Shown here piece by piece: positions 16,752 through 25,373 of a DNA stretch of 64,000 nucleotides. The position numbers and the translations under genes are program-made. How positions within the stretch are numbered: the first letter of the stretch is position 1; the number at the start of each line of letters is the position of its first letter. The notes below the pieces were generated by a model. It did not search any database and was not told where the DNA came from. It was given only the letters and a program-made list of their open reading frames with translations. The DNA is from Pseudochelatococcus sp050946405 (GTDB lineage Bacteria > Pseudomonadota > Alphaproteobacteria > Rhizobiales > Beijerinckiaceae): assembly GCF_050946405.1 (NCBI RefSeq), contig NZ_JBMNUS010000005.1:124001-188000 (forward strand), given 5' to 3'.

Positions 16752-17918
16752 ATGAATGCAGGCGAGCGGCCCTTTCTCGACATCGCGGACGTGACCGTTT
16801 CCTACGGCGCTACGCGGGTGCTCGACGCCATCGATCTCGGCATCCGGGAGGGCGAGTTCGTGGCGTTGCTCGGCGCATCGGGATGCGGCAAGACCACCTT
16901 GCTGCGCACCATCGCGGGTTTCATCATGCCCGACGCCGGCACCGTGAGCGTGAACGGGCGCGACGTGACGCGCCTGCCGCCCGACCGGCGGGGCATGGCG
17001 CTGATGTTCCAGTCCTACGCGCTGTGGCCGCACATGACGGTGGCGCAGAACATCGGCTACGGCCTGAAGCTGCGCGGCCATTCCCGCGCCGATGTCGCAA
17101 GGCGCGTCGGCGAGATCGCGGCGCTGCTCGGTCTCGAGGGGCTGGAGGGGCGAAAGCCCGCCGCGCTTTCCGGCGGCCAGCGCCAGCGTGTGGCGCTGGG
17201 GCGGGCGATCGCCGTCGATCCGGCCATCCTGCTGCTCGACGAGCCGTTGTCGAACCTCGATGCGCGCATCCGCATGAACCTGCGCCACGAGTTGCGCGCG
17301 CTCCAGCAGCGCATGGGCATCACCGCCGTCCACGTCACCCACGACCGCGAGGAGGCGATGGAGATGGCCGACAGCATCGTCATCCTCGACAGGGGCCGCA
17401 TCGCCCAGCGCGGTTCGCCGGAGGAGGTCTACAACCGCCCCGCCAGCGCCTTCGTCGCCGCCTTCATGGGCGCGGAGAACGTGCTGACGCTTCAGGGGGC
17501 CATGGACGGCGGGGCGTTTTCGATCGCGCCCGGTCCCTTCAACGCCGGCTGCCGCGTTGCCGGCCCGCTGCCGGCCGGCGGCGTCGAGGTGCGCTTCCGC
17601 TCGGAGGCGGCGCAGCTCGCGCCCGCCGACGCCGCGCCCTCGACGGACGAGGGGACGCTGCGCCTCGCAGGCGAGGTGGCGAGCACGGGCTATCCCGGCG
17701 GCGTGTGGCGCCACACGGTGCGGCTCGGCGATCCCGCGGAAGGCGGCGCGGTCGTGCTGGTCGACGCGCCGCAACCTTTCGCGCCGGGGCAGGCGGTGTC
17801 CGTCGCGCTGGCGCCGCAGACGTTCTTCGTTTTTCCGGCGGCGGGCGCCTTGCCCGTCTCGCCTCCCGATTCCCGACCCGCCGACAGGAGCCGGCGTCTG
17901 GAAATGCAGCAAGCCTGA
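16752..17918 (+). CDS. ABC importer ATP-binding protein (PotA/FbpC-like)
   Basis: 388 residues. Walker A GASGCGKTT near residue 40, Q-loop MFQSYALWPHMT, signature LSGGQRQRVALGRA, Walker B ILLLDEPLSNLDA, and switch His in VTHDREEAMEMAD. A C-terminal TOBE-like domain (from about residue 245) is typical of spermidine/putrescine, ferric and phosphonate importers. Start ATG at 16752 has GGAG immediately upstream, although the frame is open much further back. First gene of an ATPase-binding protein-permease-permease-regulator set. Substrate is not determined by these motifs. Confidence 0.92.
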   Translation: MNAGERPFLDIADVTVSYGATRVLDAIDLGIREGEFVALLGASGCGKTTLLRTIAGFIMPDAGTVSVNGRDVTRLPPDRRGMALMFQSYALWPHMTVAQNIGYGLKLRGHSRADVARRVGEIAALLGLEGLEGRKPAALSGGQRQRVALGRAIAVDPAILLLDEPLSNLDARIRMNLRHELRALQQRMGITAVHVTHDREEAMEMADSIVILDRGRIAQRGSPEEVYNRPASAFVAAFMGAENVLTLQGAMDGGAFSIAPGPFNAGCRVAGPLPAGGVEVRFRSEAAQLAPADAAPSTDEGTLRLAGEVASTGYPGGVWRHTVRLGDPAEGGAVVLVDAPQPFAPGQAVSVALAPQTFFVFPAAGALPVSPPDSRPADRSRRLEMQQA

Positions 17919-17955
17919 ACCTTTCTCGTCATCGTTCGCGCTCCGGAGACCCACC

Positions 17956-19092
17956 ATGAAGACCCTTTTCAAGGCCGCTTTCGCCTTCGGCCTCACCATC
18001 TCGCCCGCGGCGGCGGCGGAGCTGACCGTGCTCACCGCCGGCGATCAGAACATGGTCGATTATGTGAACGAGTATCTCGGCCCGCTGTTCGAGAAGCAGA
18101 ACCCCGGCCACACCGTGCGCGTGGTCGGCACCGGCCCCGGCGACGCGGGCTCGCAGAAGATCGTCGAGCGCTTCGATGCGCAGGCCAAGGCCAATGTCGC
18201 GACCTGGGACGCCGACGTCGCCGTGGTGCATGAAAAGTTCGCCGGCCCGCTGGTGAAGAACGGCTATCTTGAAAATTATCGCGACCGCATCGCGACCGGC
18301 AAGCTCGTCACCCGCGCCAACGCCGACAACGCGCTCGGCACCGAGGTGAAGGGCTATGTCATGCCCATGTTCAACAGCCAGACGGCGCTCGCCTATAACC
18401 CCGCGCTCGTCGCCAACCCGCCGAAGAGCTACGAGGAACTGGCGAAGTGGGCGAAGGAAAACCCGCGCCAGTTCGGCTATAACGGCATCAAGGGCGGCGC
18501 CTCGGGCGTGAGCTTCGTCGTGGGCTGGATCTACGCCTTCGGCGACAGCGACGCCGACAAGCTCCAGAACGGCCCCTTCGAGGAAGCCGAGACGAAGAAG
18601 TGGGACAAGGCGCTCGCGAGCCTGAAGGATTTCACCGCCAGCGCCCAGCTCACCCCCGGCAACGCCGGCACGCTCGATCTGCTCAGCCGCGGCGAGATCG
18701 CCATCGGCCCGGTCTGGGTCGACATGTTCTACTCCTGGCAGGCCAACGGCCAGCTCCCGCCGGACTTCAAGCTCGTGCTGCCGGCCCCCGGCATGCCCGG
18801 CCAGCCGATGCACTACGTCATCCCCTCCAGGGCGCCGAACAAGGAACTCGCCGAGAAGTTCGTCGCGCTCGCCACGAGCCCCAAGGTGCAGGCGGAAGGC
18901 ATCGTCGAGCGCTTCAACTGGTATCCCGGCATCGACGCCCAGCACGTGCAGGCGGAACTCGATCCCAAGGTGTGGGCGAAGCTCTTCACCGACGTGACGC
19001 CCGAGGATCTCGCCCGCTACGGCAAGCGCTTCCCGATCGCGCCCTACAACAACGCGATCCTCGAAGCCTACGAGCGCAGCGTCAGCAAGTGA
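17956..19092 (+). CDS. ABC importer periplasmic substrate-binding protein
   Basis: 378 residues, with a signal peptide (MKTLFKAAFAFGLTISPAAA, cleavage before ELTVLTAGD). The fold is the family 1 extracellular solute-binding type (VLTAGDQNMVDYVNEYLGPLFE, then VVGTGPGDAG, WDADVAVVHE, and YVMPMFNSQTALAYNPALV). GGAG lies six bases upstream of ATG 17956. It most resembles binding proteins of the polyamine/ferric/phosphonate transporter class. I cannot name the ligand. Confidence 0.88.
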   Translation: MKTLFKAAFAFGLTISPAAAAELTVLTAGDQNMVDYVNEYLGPLFEKQNPGHTVRVVGTGPGDAGSQKIVERFDAQAKANVATWDADVAVVHEKFAGPLVKNGYLENYRDRIATGKLVTRANADNALGTEVKGYVMPMFNSQTALAYNPALVANPPKSYEELAKWAKENPRQFGYNGIKGGASGVSFVVGWIYAFGDSDADKLQNGPFEEAETKKWDKALASLKDFTASAQLTPGNAGTLDLLSRGEIAIGPVWVDMFYSWQANGQLPPDFKLVLPAPGMPGQPMHYVIPSRAPNKELAEKFVALATSPKVQAEGIVERFNWYPGIDAQHVQAELDPKVWAKLFTDVTPEDLARYGKRFPIAPYNNAILEAYERSVSK

Positions 19093-19191
19093 TCGCATGA
19101 ACCGCGGGATCGCGCCGCGCCGGCGCGGTCCCTTCTTCCTGGTTCCCCCTTTGCCGGATTCTTTCGCCGGATCGCCGCGCCGGATGCCGCC

Positions 19192-20025
19192 ATGCCCAGT
19201 TTGAAGCCGCAACGCCTCCTCGGACTTTTCCTCGTGCTGCCCGCGCTCGTGATGGTGGTGCTGTTCTTCATCGTGCCGCTCAGCGCTTCCGTCGTCGGGG
19301 CGTTCGAGGTGGAAGGCGGCCTCGGCTTCGGCAATATCGTCAAGGCGTTTGATTTTTACACGCGCGACATGCTGTTCACGCTCGCCATCGTCTCGCTGTC
19401 GACGCTGCTCATCGCGCTGTTCTCCATCGCCATCGGCGGCTATCTGACGCTGGGCGAGAACCCGCGCGCGGTGGCGCTGCTGCGTTGGCTCTACCGCTGG
19501 CCGATGTTCATTCCCTTCATCGTCGTGGGGCAGGTGCTGCGCACGTTTCTGGCCAAGAACGGCCTGATGAACGGCACGCTCGTCGCCGCCGGGCTGATCA
19601 CGCCGATGCAGGCCATCAGCTTTCTCGACTGGCGCGGCATCGTCATCGCCTTCGTGTGGAAGCAGACGCCGTTCGTGGCGCTGCTGGTCGCCGGCGCGAT
19701 GGCCTCCATCGACCGGGGCACCATCGAGGCGGCGCGGAACCTGGGCGCCTCGCGGCTGCGCATCCTGGTCGAGATCGTGGTGCCGCAGGTGGCGACGACG
19801 CTGCTGGTCGGCATGATCCTGTCCTTCGTCACCATGATGTCGGTGCTCTCCGTCCCGCTGATGATCAACGCGCAGTCGCCGACCATGCTCACCACCGATA
19901 TCGCCTTCCGCATCAACGCCTATGGCGACTACGGCGTCGCCAACGCGCTGGGGCTCGTGTCGCTGCTGATGGCGAGCGGCGTCGCGCTCGTCTATCTGCG
20001 CATCGCCATGCGGGAGCGCTCATGA
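19192..20025 (+). CDS. ABC importer permease 1
   Basis: 277 residues and about six membrane helices. The EAA loop reads IEAARNLGASRLRILVEIVVPQV (residues about 180-202), typical of the PotB/FbpB permease class. It follows the binding protein by 99 bp and overlaps the next permease by 4 bp (ATGA). Confidence 0.92.
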   Translation: MPSLKPQRLLGLFLVLPALVMVVLFFIVPLSASVVGAFEVEGGLGFGNIVKAFDFYTRDMLFTLAIVSLSTLLIALFSIAIGGYLTLGENPRAVALLRWLYRWPMFIPFIVVGQVLRTFLAKNGLMNGTLVAAGLITPMQAISFLDWRGIVIAFVWKQTPFVALLVAGAMASIDRGTIEAARNLGASRLRILVEIVVPQVATTLLVGMILSFVTMMSVLSVPLMINAQSPTMLTTDIAFRINAYGDYGVANALGLVSLLMASGVALVYLRIAMRERS

Positions 20026-20843
20026 GCACCGTCCTTGCCCGCCTCGACTGGTGGTGGATTCCGCGCGGCGTCGTCCTGGGGCTGCTTGCCTTCGTCATCT
20101 TCGGCCCGCTCGCCAACCTGCTGCTGTGGGCACTGGCGGAGAAGTGGTATTTTCCGCATGCCCTGCCGCTCGAATACGGCTTCAGCTATTGGGAGCGGGT
20201 GTTTTCGCCGCGCGGCAACGCGGTCGAATCGCTCACCAACAGCATCGTGGTGGCGCTGCTCACCGTGATGCTGTCGCTGATGCTGGCGATTCCCGCGGGC
20301 TACGCGCTGGCGCGGCTGAAACTGCCGCTGCGCGGGCTCATCCTGCTCGCCTTCCTCATTCCGCAGGCGTTCCCGAGCCTCACCGTCTATGTCAACATCG
20401 CCCGCCTGTTCTATGCGGTGGGGCTCAACGGCACCATTCCCGGCGTGGTGCTGGTGCACACGACGCACGGCCTCGTCTATGCGGTGTGGATCGCCACCGC
20501 CGCCTTCGCCGCCGTCGACGCGGAGCTGGAGGAGGCGGCGCGCTCCATCGGCGCCTCGGGCCTCGCCGCCTTCCGCGACGTGACGCTGCCGCTCGCCGCG
20601 CCGGGGCTGCTGGCGAGCGCCATCTTCGTGTTTCTGGAATCGCTCGACGAATTCACCGGCAGCTACTTCGTCGGCGCGCCGGACGTGAACATGCTGCCGC
20701 TGTTGCTCTATACGGCGGGCGCGGGCGGAAACTACCAGATCGCCTCGATCACCGCGCTGCTGCTGCTCATCCCCTCGATCGGCTTCATGCTGGTGGTGGA
20801 GCGCTTCCTGAGGGTCGACGTGCTGGCGCGCGTGGGGCGCTAG
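20022..20843 (+). CDS. ABC importer permease 2
   Basis: 273 residues, six membrane helices, EAA loop LEEAARSIGASGLAAFRDVTLP near residue 170; PotC-like. Start ATG at 20022 overlaps permease 1. The stop codon TAG is the first three bases of an intergenic module D repeat, another case of a repeat fixing a gene end in this window. Confidence 0.92.
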   Translation: MSTVLARLDWWWIPRGVVLGLLAFVIFGPLANLLLWALAEKWYFPHALPLEYGFSYWERVFSPRGNAVESLTNSIVVALLTVMLSLMLAIPAGYALARLKLPLRGLILLAFLIPQAFPSLTVYVNIARLFYAVGLNGTIPGVVLVHTTHGLVYAVWIATAAFAAVDAELEEAARSIGASGLAAFRDVTLPLAAPGLLASAIFVFLESLDEFTGSYFVGAPDVNMLPLLLYTAGAGGNYQIASITALLLLIPSIGFMLVVERFLRVDVLARVGR

Positions 20844-20945
20844 AGCGCGTTCCGATTAAATGGAAGCATTTGATCGACAGGAACTCGCTCAAGATCAAAA
20901 AGCCTCTAACTTTGCCACGACAGCATTTCTCCTTTATAGAGTCGA
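20841..20945. repeat. Module D intergenic repeat, copy 5
   Basis: Begins with the permease stop codon (TAGAGCGCG), then inverted half-sites ATTAAATGGAAGC/ATTTGATCG and a CTCGCTCAAGATCAAAAAGCC tail. The same pattern is found inverted at 25230 and 10680. It separates the transporter from its regulator and covers the false upstream extension of the regulator's reading frame. Confidence 0.75.
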
Positions 20946-20973
20946 CACTCTTCCTATGCCTCAGGACGACAGG

Positions 20974-21987
20974 ATGAACGCGCCCGACGGCCGGCCCCGT
21001 TTCGTGACCGCCCAGCACGTCGCCGAACATGCGGGAGTGTCGCGCTCCGCCGTGTCGCGTGCGTTCACGCCCGGCGCGAGCATCGCCGCCGATACGCGCG
21101 AGAAGGTGATGCGCGCGGCCGAGGCGCTCGGCTATCAGGTCAACGACCTCGCGCGCGGCCTGCTCGCCAACCGCAGCCGGCTCGTCGGCATGGTGGTGAC
21201 GGGCATGGAAGTGGGTTTCCGCGCCCATCTCACGGCGGCGCTGTCGCGCGTGCTGATCGCGCGCGGCAGCATCCCGCTGCTCATCAACACGGGGCTGACG
21301 CCGGAGGAAATGGCGGCGGCGCAGAAAATCCTGCTCGGCCATCGGGCGGAGGCCATCGTGGTGCTCTCCGGCTCGCCGCCCGCGAGCTTCATCGACATCG
21401 CGCGCCGCAACGGCCAGCCGATCATCGTCATCGGCCGCTCGGAGCCCGACGCCGATCATGTGCAGATCGACAACGACGCTGCCGCGCGCGAGGCGGCGCG
21501 GCTCTTCGCGGCGCGCGGCTTCACGCGGCTCGCCGTGGCGGGCTCCCTGTCGCGCACGCCCAACCTGCTGGAGCGCGAGCGCGCCTTCGCCGACGAGGCG
21601 CGGCAGGCCGGTATCGAGACGACGATCGCGCGCGGGCGCGATTCCACCTATGCCGGCGGCGTCGACGCGGCGCAGGCGCTTTTCGACGGCGGCGCGCGGC
21701 CGCGGGCGGTGTTCTGCGTCAACGACCTGATGGCGCTCGGCCTCATCGACCAGGCCCGCCGGCGCGGCCTCGCGGTGCCGGGCGATGTGGACGTCATCGG
21801 TTTCGACGATCTGCCGGAAGCGGGCTGGCAGAACTACGGGCTCACCACCTTCCGTCAGGACCCGGCGGCGATGGCGCTGGCGGCCGTGGAGCTGCTGGAG
21901 CGCCGGCAGGCGCAGCCCGCCTGCGATCCGGCGCGCGCTCGCCTCGCGGCTCCGCTTATGGTGCGGTCGAGCTTCGTGCCGGTGTGA
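20974..21987 (+). CDS. LacI/GalR-family transcriptional regulator
   Basis: 337 residues. N-terminal helix-turn-helix and hinge (TAQHVAEHAGVSRSAVSRAF, then LGYQVNDLARGL), followed by a periplasmic-binding-protein-like effector domain (VVLSGSPP, VIGRSEPDADHVQIDND, CVNDLMALGLIDQARRRGL, and VIGFDDLPEA). ATG at 20974 is preceded by AGGACGACAGG with ideal spacing; the frame is open to 20860, but that part is repeat DNA. It is probably the local repressor of the ABC importer just upstream, with a sugar-like or derivative inducer. It converges on hemN with only six bases between stops. Confidence 0.9.
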   Translation: MNAPDGRPRFVTAQHVAEHAGVSRSAVSRAFTPGASIAADTREKVMRAAEALGYQVNDLARGLLANRSRLVGMVVTGMEVGFRAHLTAALSRVLIARGSIPLLINTGLTPEEMAAAQKILLGHRAEAIVVLSGSPPASFIDIARRNGQPIIVIGRSEPDADHVQIDNDAAAREAARLFAARGFTRLAVAGSLSRTPNLLERERAFADEARQAGIETTIARGRDSTYAGGVDAAQALFDGGARPRAVFCVNDLMALGLIDQARRRGLAVPGDVDVIGFDDLPEAGWQNYGLTTFRQDPAAMALAAVELLERRQAQPACDPARARLAAPLMVRSSFVPV

Positions 21988-21993
21988 TGGCGG

Positions 21994-23388
21994 TCACGCC
22001 GCCTGGCCGTGCGTGCGCCCGCCGCCGTCGAGATAGGCGTCGAAACAGGCCGCGACGGCGCGGACGATGAAGCGGCGGTCGCGATGCACCCGGATGACGG
22101 CGCCGTCGATCTCCACCGCGCCGTCGTCGCGCAACGCATCGAGCCTGCCGTTGCCGCGCAGGAGGAAGCCCGCGTCGACGCCGTGCGTGCGTCCGATGGC
22201 GTCGAGATCGGCGCTGAAATCGCACATCAGCCGCTCGATCACGTCGGCGCGCAGCCGGTCGTCGGCGGTGAGACGGTAGCCGCGCACCGTCGCCGGCTCG
22301 CCCGCCATGACGCGCCGGGCATAGGCGCCGGTCGCCACCTCGTTCTGCACGAAGCCCTGCGGCATCCTGCCGATGGCGGAGGCGCCGAGGCCGATCAGCG
22401 CCTCGCTGGCGTCGGTGGTGTAGCCCTGAAAGTTTCGCCGCAGCCGGCCCGCCGCTTGCGCCACCGCCAGCGGATCGTCCGGCAGGGCGTAATGATCGAG
22501 GCCGATGCGGCGGTAGCCCGCTTGCGCCAGCGTCGCGGCGATGGCTTCGGCCTGCGCGTCGCGCTGCCGGGCGTCGGGCAGGGCGCTTTCGTCGATGAGC
22601 CGCTGGTGCTTCTTGAAGGAGGGCACATGCGCATAGCCGAAAACCGCGAGCCGGTCCGGCCGCATGGCGGCGGCGGTGTGCGCCGTCTCCACGGCGGAGC
22701 GCTCCGTCTGATGCGGCAGGCCGTAGATCAGGTCGATGTTGATGCCGGTGACGCCCGCTGCGCGCAGATCGGCGATCGCCCCGGCCGTGCGTTCGGGGCT
22801 CTGCATGCGGTTGATGGCCTGCTGCACCGCCACGTCGAAGCTCTGCACGCCGAGGCTGGCGCGGCGCACGCCCGCTTCCCCGAGCGCGAAGGCCATCTCG
22901 CGCGTGAGCGTGCGCGGGTCGATCTCGACGGCGATGGCCGTGTCGCGGTGAAAGGCGAGGTGGCGGCGCAGCCGGTCCATCAGCCGCAGAAAGCTTTCCG
23001 CCGCCATGATGGTGGGCGTGCCGCCGCCGAAATGCACGTCGTCGATGACGGCCCGGTCGCCGGCGCGCGCCGCGACGAGCGCGATTTCCGCGCGCAGGAC
23101 CGACAGATAATCCTCGACCGGCTGATCGCGCAACGTGATGCTGGTGTGGCAGCCGCAATACCAGCACATCGCGCGGCAGAACGGGATATGCAGGTAGAGC
23201 GCGCTGCGCGTGCCGGGCGCGAGCGCCGAAAGCCAGTCCCCATATTGCCGGGCGTCGACGGCGGGGGAAAAGAGCGGCGCGGTCGGATAGCTGGTGTAGC
23301 GGGGCAGACGCGCCGCGCCGTATTTCTCCAGCAGCGGCGCTTCTTTCCCTGGCTGCGGCGCTTCTTTCCCTAGCTGCGGCGCCTGCAT
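21994..23388 (-). CDS. hemN: Oxygen-independent coproporphyrinogen III oxidase
   Basis: Radical SAM enzyme decarboxylating coproporphyrinogen III to protoporphyrinogen IX without oxygen. 464 residues. The HemN-type cluster motif is PFCRAMCWYCGC (CxxxCxxCxC, near residue 75). Further features are FGGGTPT, EIDPRTLT, GVQSFD, and INIDLIYGLPHQT. An odd N-terminus contains a duplicated seven-residue unit (two GKEAP motifs) caused by a 21-bp tandem repeat at 23335-23376, placed before the conserved LPRYTSYPTA. No Fnr/FixK box of good quality is visible upstream. Confidence 0.95.
   Translation of the reverse strand: MQAPQLGKEAPQPGKEAPLLEKYGAARLPRYTSYPTAPLFSPAVDARQYGDWLSALAPGTRSALYLHIPFCRAMCWYCGCHTSITLRDQPVEDYLSVLRAEIALVAARAGDRAVIDDVHFGGGTPTIMAAESFLRLMDRLRRHLAFHRDTAIAVEIDPRTLTREMAFALGEAGVRRASLGVQSFDVAVQQAINRMQSPERTAGAIADLRAAGVTGINIDLIYGLPHQTERSAVETAHTAAAMRPDRLAVFGYAHVPSFKKHQRLIDESALPDARQRDAQAEAIAATLAQAGYRRIGLDHYALPDDPLAVAQAAGRLRRNFQGYTTDASEALIGLGASAIGRMPQGFVQNEVATGAYARRVMAGEPATVRGYRLTADDRLRADVIERLMCDFSADLDAIGRTHGVDAGFLLRGNGRLDALRDDGAVEIDGAVIRVHRDRRFIVRAVAACFDAYLDGGGRTHGQAA
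23335..23376. repeat. 21-bp in-frame tandem repeat (two units) at the hemN N-terminus
   Basis: Two copies of a 21-bp unit (23335-23355 and 23356-23376) that differ at one base and encode a repeated seven-residue block with GKEAP in each. It lies ahead of the conserved HemN core, where extra residues are tolerated. Confidence 0.85.
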
Positions 23389-23548
23389 GACACCCTCCCG
23401 TTACGCCGGACCGCTTCGTCCGGAAGGGCTTCGGCTTCTCGATTCGATCAAATTCGAAGAACCGTAACCCGGCGCGGCGGCGGATTCATTGAGCCAGCCC
23501 AAAATCGGCGCGCAAACCGGGCGGCGGCGCGCCCGGTTTGCGGCGTTC

Positions 23549-25048
23549 TCACGCGCCCGCGGGCGCGGAGACCGGCGTTTCCTGTGCCGCCTGCGCGGCT
23601 TTCGCCAGCACCCGCGCGCGGATGCGCTCGCCGACGGCGGAATCGACGTTGCTCCAGTACCACAGGAAGCGTTCCTTCACGGGGTCGCGCGTCAGCGCAT
23701 TGTACTGGCCGACCAGCGTATCGACGAAGCGGCCGCGCTGCTCGTCCGTGAACACGTCGCGCACGAGCGTGCCGGCCTGTCCGAAATCGTCGTCGTCGCG
23801 GCGCAGCGTGTAGGCGGCGCGCACCAGTTCGCCGTCCGCCTGCCAGCCGCGCCCTTCGGCGGCGCGCGGCGCATCGGCCTGCGGTCCGCCGAGCGAGTTC
23901 GGCGCGTAGACGGGCTGGCCCGCCGTCCAGCCGTGGCGCAAATGGCCGTCCTTGGCGTAGCTGTGCACCGGCGCCTGCGGACGGTTGACGGGCAGCTCGT
24001 TGTAATTGGCGCCGATGCGGTAGCGGTGCGCGTCGGCATAGGAAAAGACGCGCGCGAGCAGCATCTTGTCCGGGCTCACATCGATGCCGGGCACGAGGTT
24101 GGACGGCTCGAACGCCGCCTGCTCGATCTGCGCGAAATAGTTCTCGGGATTGCGGTTGAGCACGAACTCGCCGACGCGGATCAGCGGATAGTCGCCGTGC
24201 GGCCAGATCTTGGTGAGATCGAACGGGTTGAAGCGGTAGGTCGCGGCGTCCTCATAGGGCATGATCTGCACGGAGACGGTCCACGCGGGAAAATCGCCGC
24301 GCGCGATGGCGTCGTAGAGGTCGCGCAGGTAGTGGTCGGTGTCGATGCCGGTGATCGCCTCGGCCTCGCTCCCCGTGATGTTGCGCTCGCCCTGCCTGTT
24401 GTGGAAATGGTATTTCACCCAGAAGCGTTCGCCGGCGGCGTTGATCCACTGATAGGTGTGCGAGCCGTAGCCGTTGAGATGCCGCCACGAATAGGGCAGG
24501 CCGCGGTCGCCCATGAGATATGTGACCTGATGCGCGCTCTCGGGCGAAAGCGTCCAGAAGTCCCATTGCATGTCCGCGTCGCGCAGGTGGGTGTCGGGCA
24601 GGCGCTTCTGCGAGCGGATGAAGTCCGGGAACTTGATGCCGTCGCGGATGAAGAAGACCGGCGTGTTGTTGCCGACGATGTCGTAATTGCCTTCCGTCGT
24701 ATAAAACTTGAGCGCGAAGCCGCGCACGTCGCGCCAGGTGTCGGGCGAGCCGAGTTCGCCGGCCACCGACGAGAAGCGGATGAGCATGTCGGTCTCGACG
24801 CCGGGCTGGAACAGGGCGGCGCGGGTGTAGCGGGAGACGTCCTCCGTCACCTTCAGCACGCCGAACGCGCCGCCGCCCTTGGCATGCACCACGCGCTCGG
24901 GCACGCGCTCGCGGTTGAACTGGGCGAGCTTCTCCAGCAGATAGACGTCGTGCAGCAGCACGGGGCCGTCCGGCCCCACGGTGCGGGAATGTTCGTCGGA
25001 GGCGACGGGCGCGCCCGCCGTCGTGGTGGTGAACCTGTGATCAGTCAT
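23549..25048 (-). CDS. Monofunctional heme catalase (small-subunit clade)
   Basis: 499 residues, the size of clade 3 catalases. Catalytic His in RVVHAKGGGAFG, distal Asn in DIVGNNTPVFFIRD, proximal heme ligand Tyr in RVFSYADAHRYRIG. The N-terminal TTTTAGAPV segment is family-typical. Start ATG at 25048. Transcribed toward hemN with a 160-bp gap, so the two are probably separate units although both act in heme and oxidative-stress physiology. Confidence 0.95.
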   Translation of the reverse strand: MTDHRFTTTTAGAPVASDEHSRTVGPDGPVLLHDVYLLEKLAQFNRERVPERVVHAKGGGAFGVLKVTEDVSRYTRAALFQPGVETDMLIRFSSVAGELGSPDTWRDVRGFALKFYTTEGNYDIVGNNTPVFFIRDGIKFPDFIRSQKRLPDTHLRDADMQWDFWTLSPESAHQVTYLMGDRGLPYSWRHLNGYGSHTYQWINAAGERFWVKYHFHNRQGERNITGSEAEAITGIDTDHYLRDLYDAIARGDFPAWTVSVQIMPYEDAATYRFNPFDLTKIWPHGDYPLIRVGEFVLNRNPENYFAQIEQAAFEPSNLVPGIDVSPDKMLLARVFSYADAHRYRIGANYNELPVNRPQAPVHSYAKDGHLRHGWTAGQPVYAPNSLGGPQADAPRAAEGRGWQADGELVRAAYTLRRDDDDFGQAGTLVRDVFTDEQRGRFVDTLVGQYNALTRDPVKERFLWYWSNVDSAVGERIRARVLAKAAQAAQETPVSAPAGA

Positions 25049-25229
25049 GATTGGGGCCTTTCACGTTCATCTCGTCCGAGAGGCGGAATCCCGGTCTCGC
25101 CGCATGCCCGCCGGCTGGCGGATGGCTTCAGATAAGATTAATTCCAGTTCCATATTAGGCAACCGAAAAGCCCGCCGGCGCGCGCCGACGGTGCTTGACC
25201 GCACCGGGGCATTGCGGGAAAAGACCGGA

Positions 25230-25345
25230 TCCGGAGGCTTTCCGCGTTTCGTCGAAACGCGGGAATCCTCTCACTTTCTGATTTTGAGCGCGTTCCTGTC
25301 GGTTGAACGATTCCGTTCGATCGCAACGCGCTCCGGGACCGCGCC
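25230..25345. repeat. Module D (inverted) with an A-like palindrome, copy 6
   Basis: Contains CCGCGTTTCGTCGAAACGCGG (a palindrome like module A's centre, 25239-25259 approx.) followed by inverted module D: TTTTGAGCGCGTTCC, GGTTGAACGATTCCGTTCGATCG and CGCGCTCCGG. It lies between the divergent catalase and trhO genes, where their promoters must also be. Confidence 0.75.
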
Positions 25346-25373
25346 CCGCCGGGGCGACGTTGACGGACAGGAC

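Noticed and set aside
16752..20843. Naming the importer as a spermidine/putrescine (Pot) system
   Set aside because: Subunits share the class with ferric, phosphonate and other importers, and the binding-protein ligand residues cannot be judged by eye; the LacI regulator even hints at a different substrate.
23389..23548. Fnr/FixK box upstream of hemN
   Set aside because: TTTGATCGAATCGAG near 23440-23460 has one good half-site, but the second half does not match TTGAT-N4-ATCAA.
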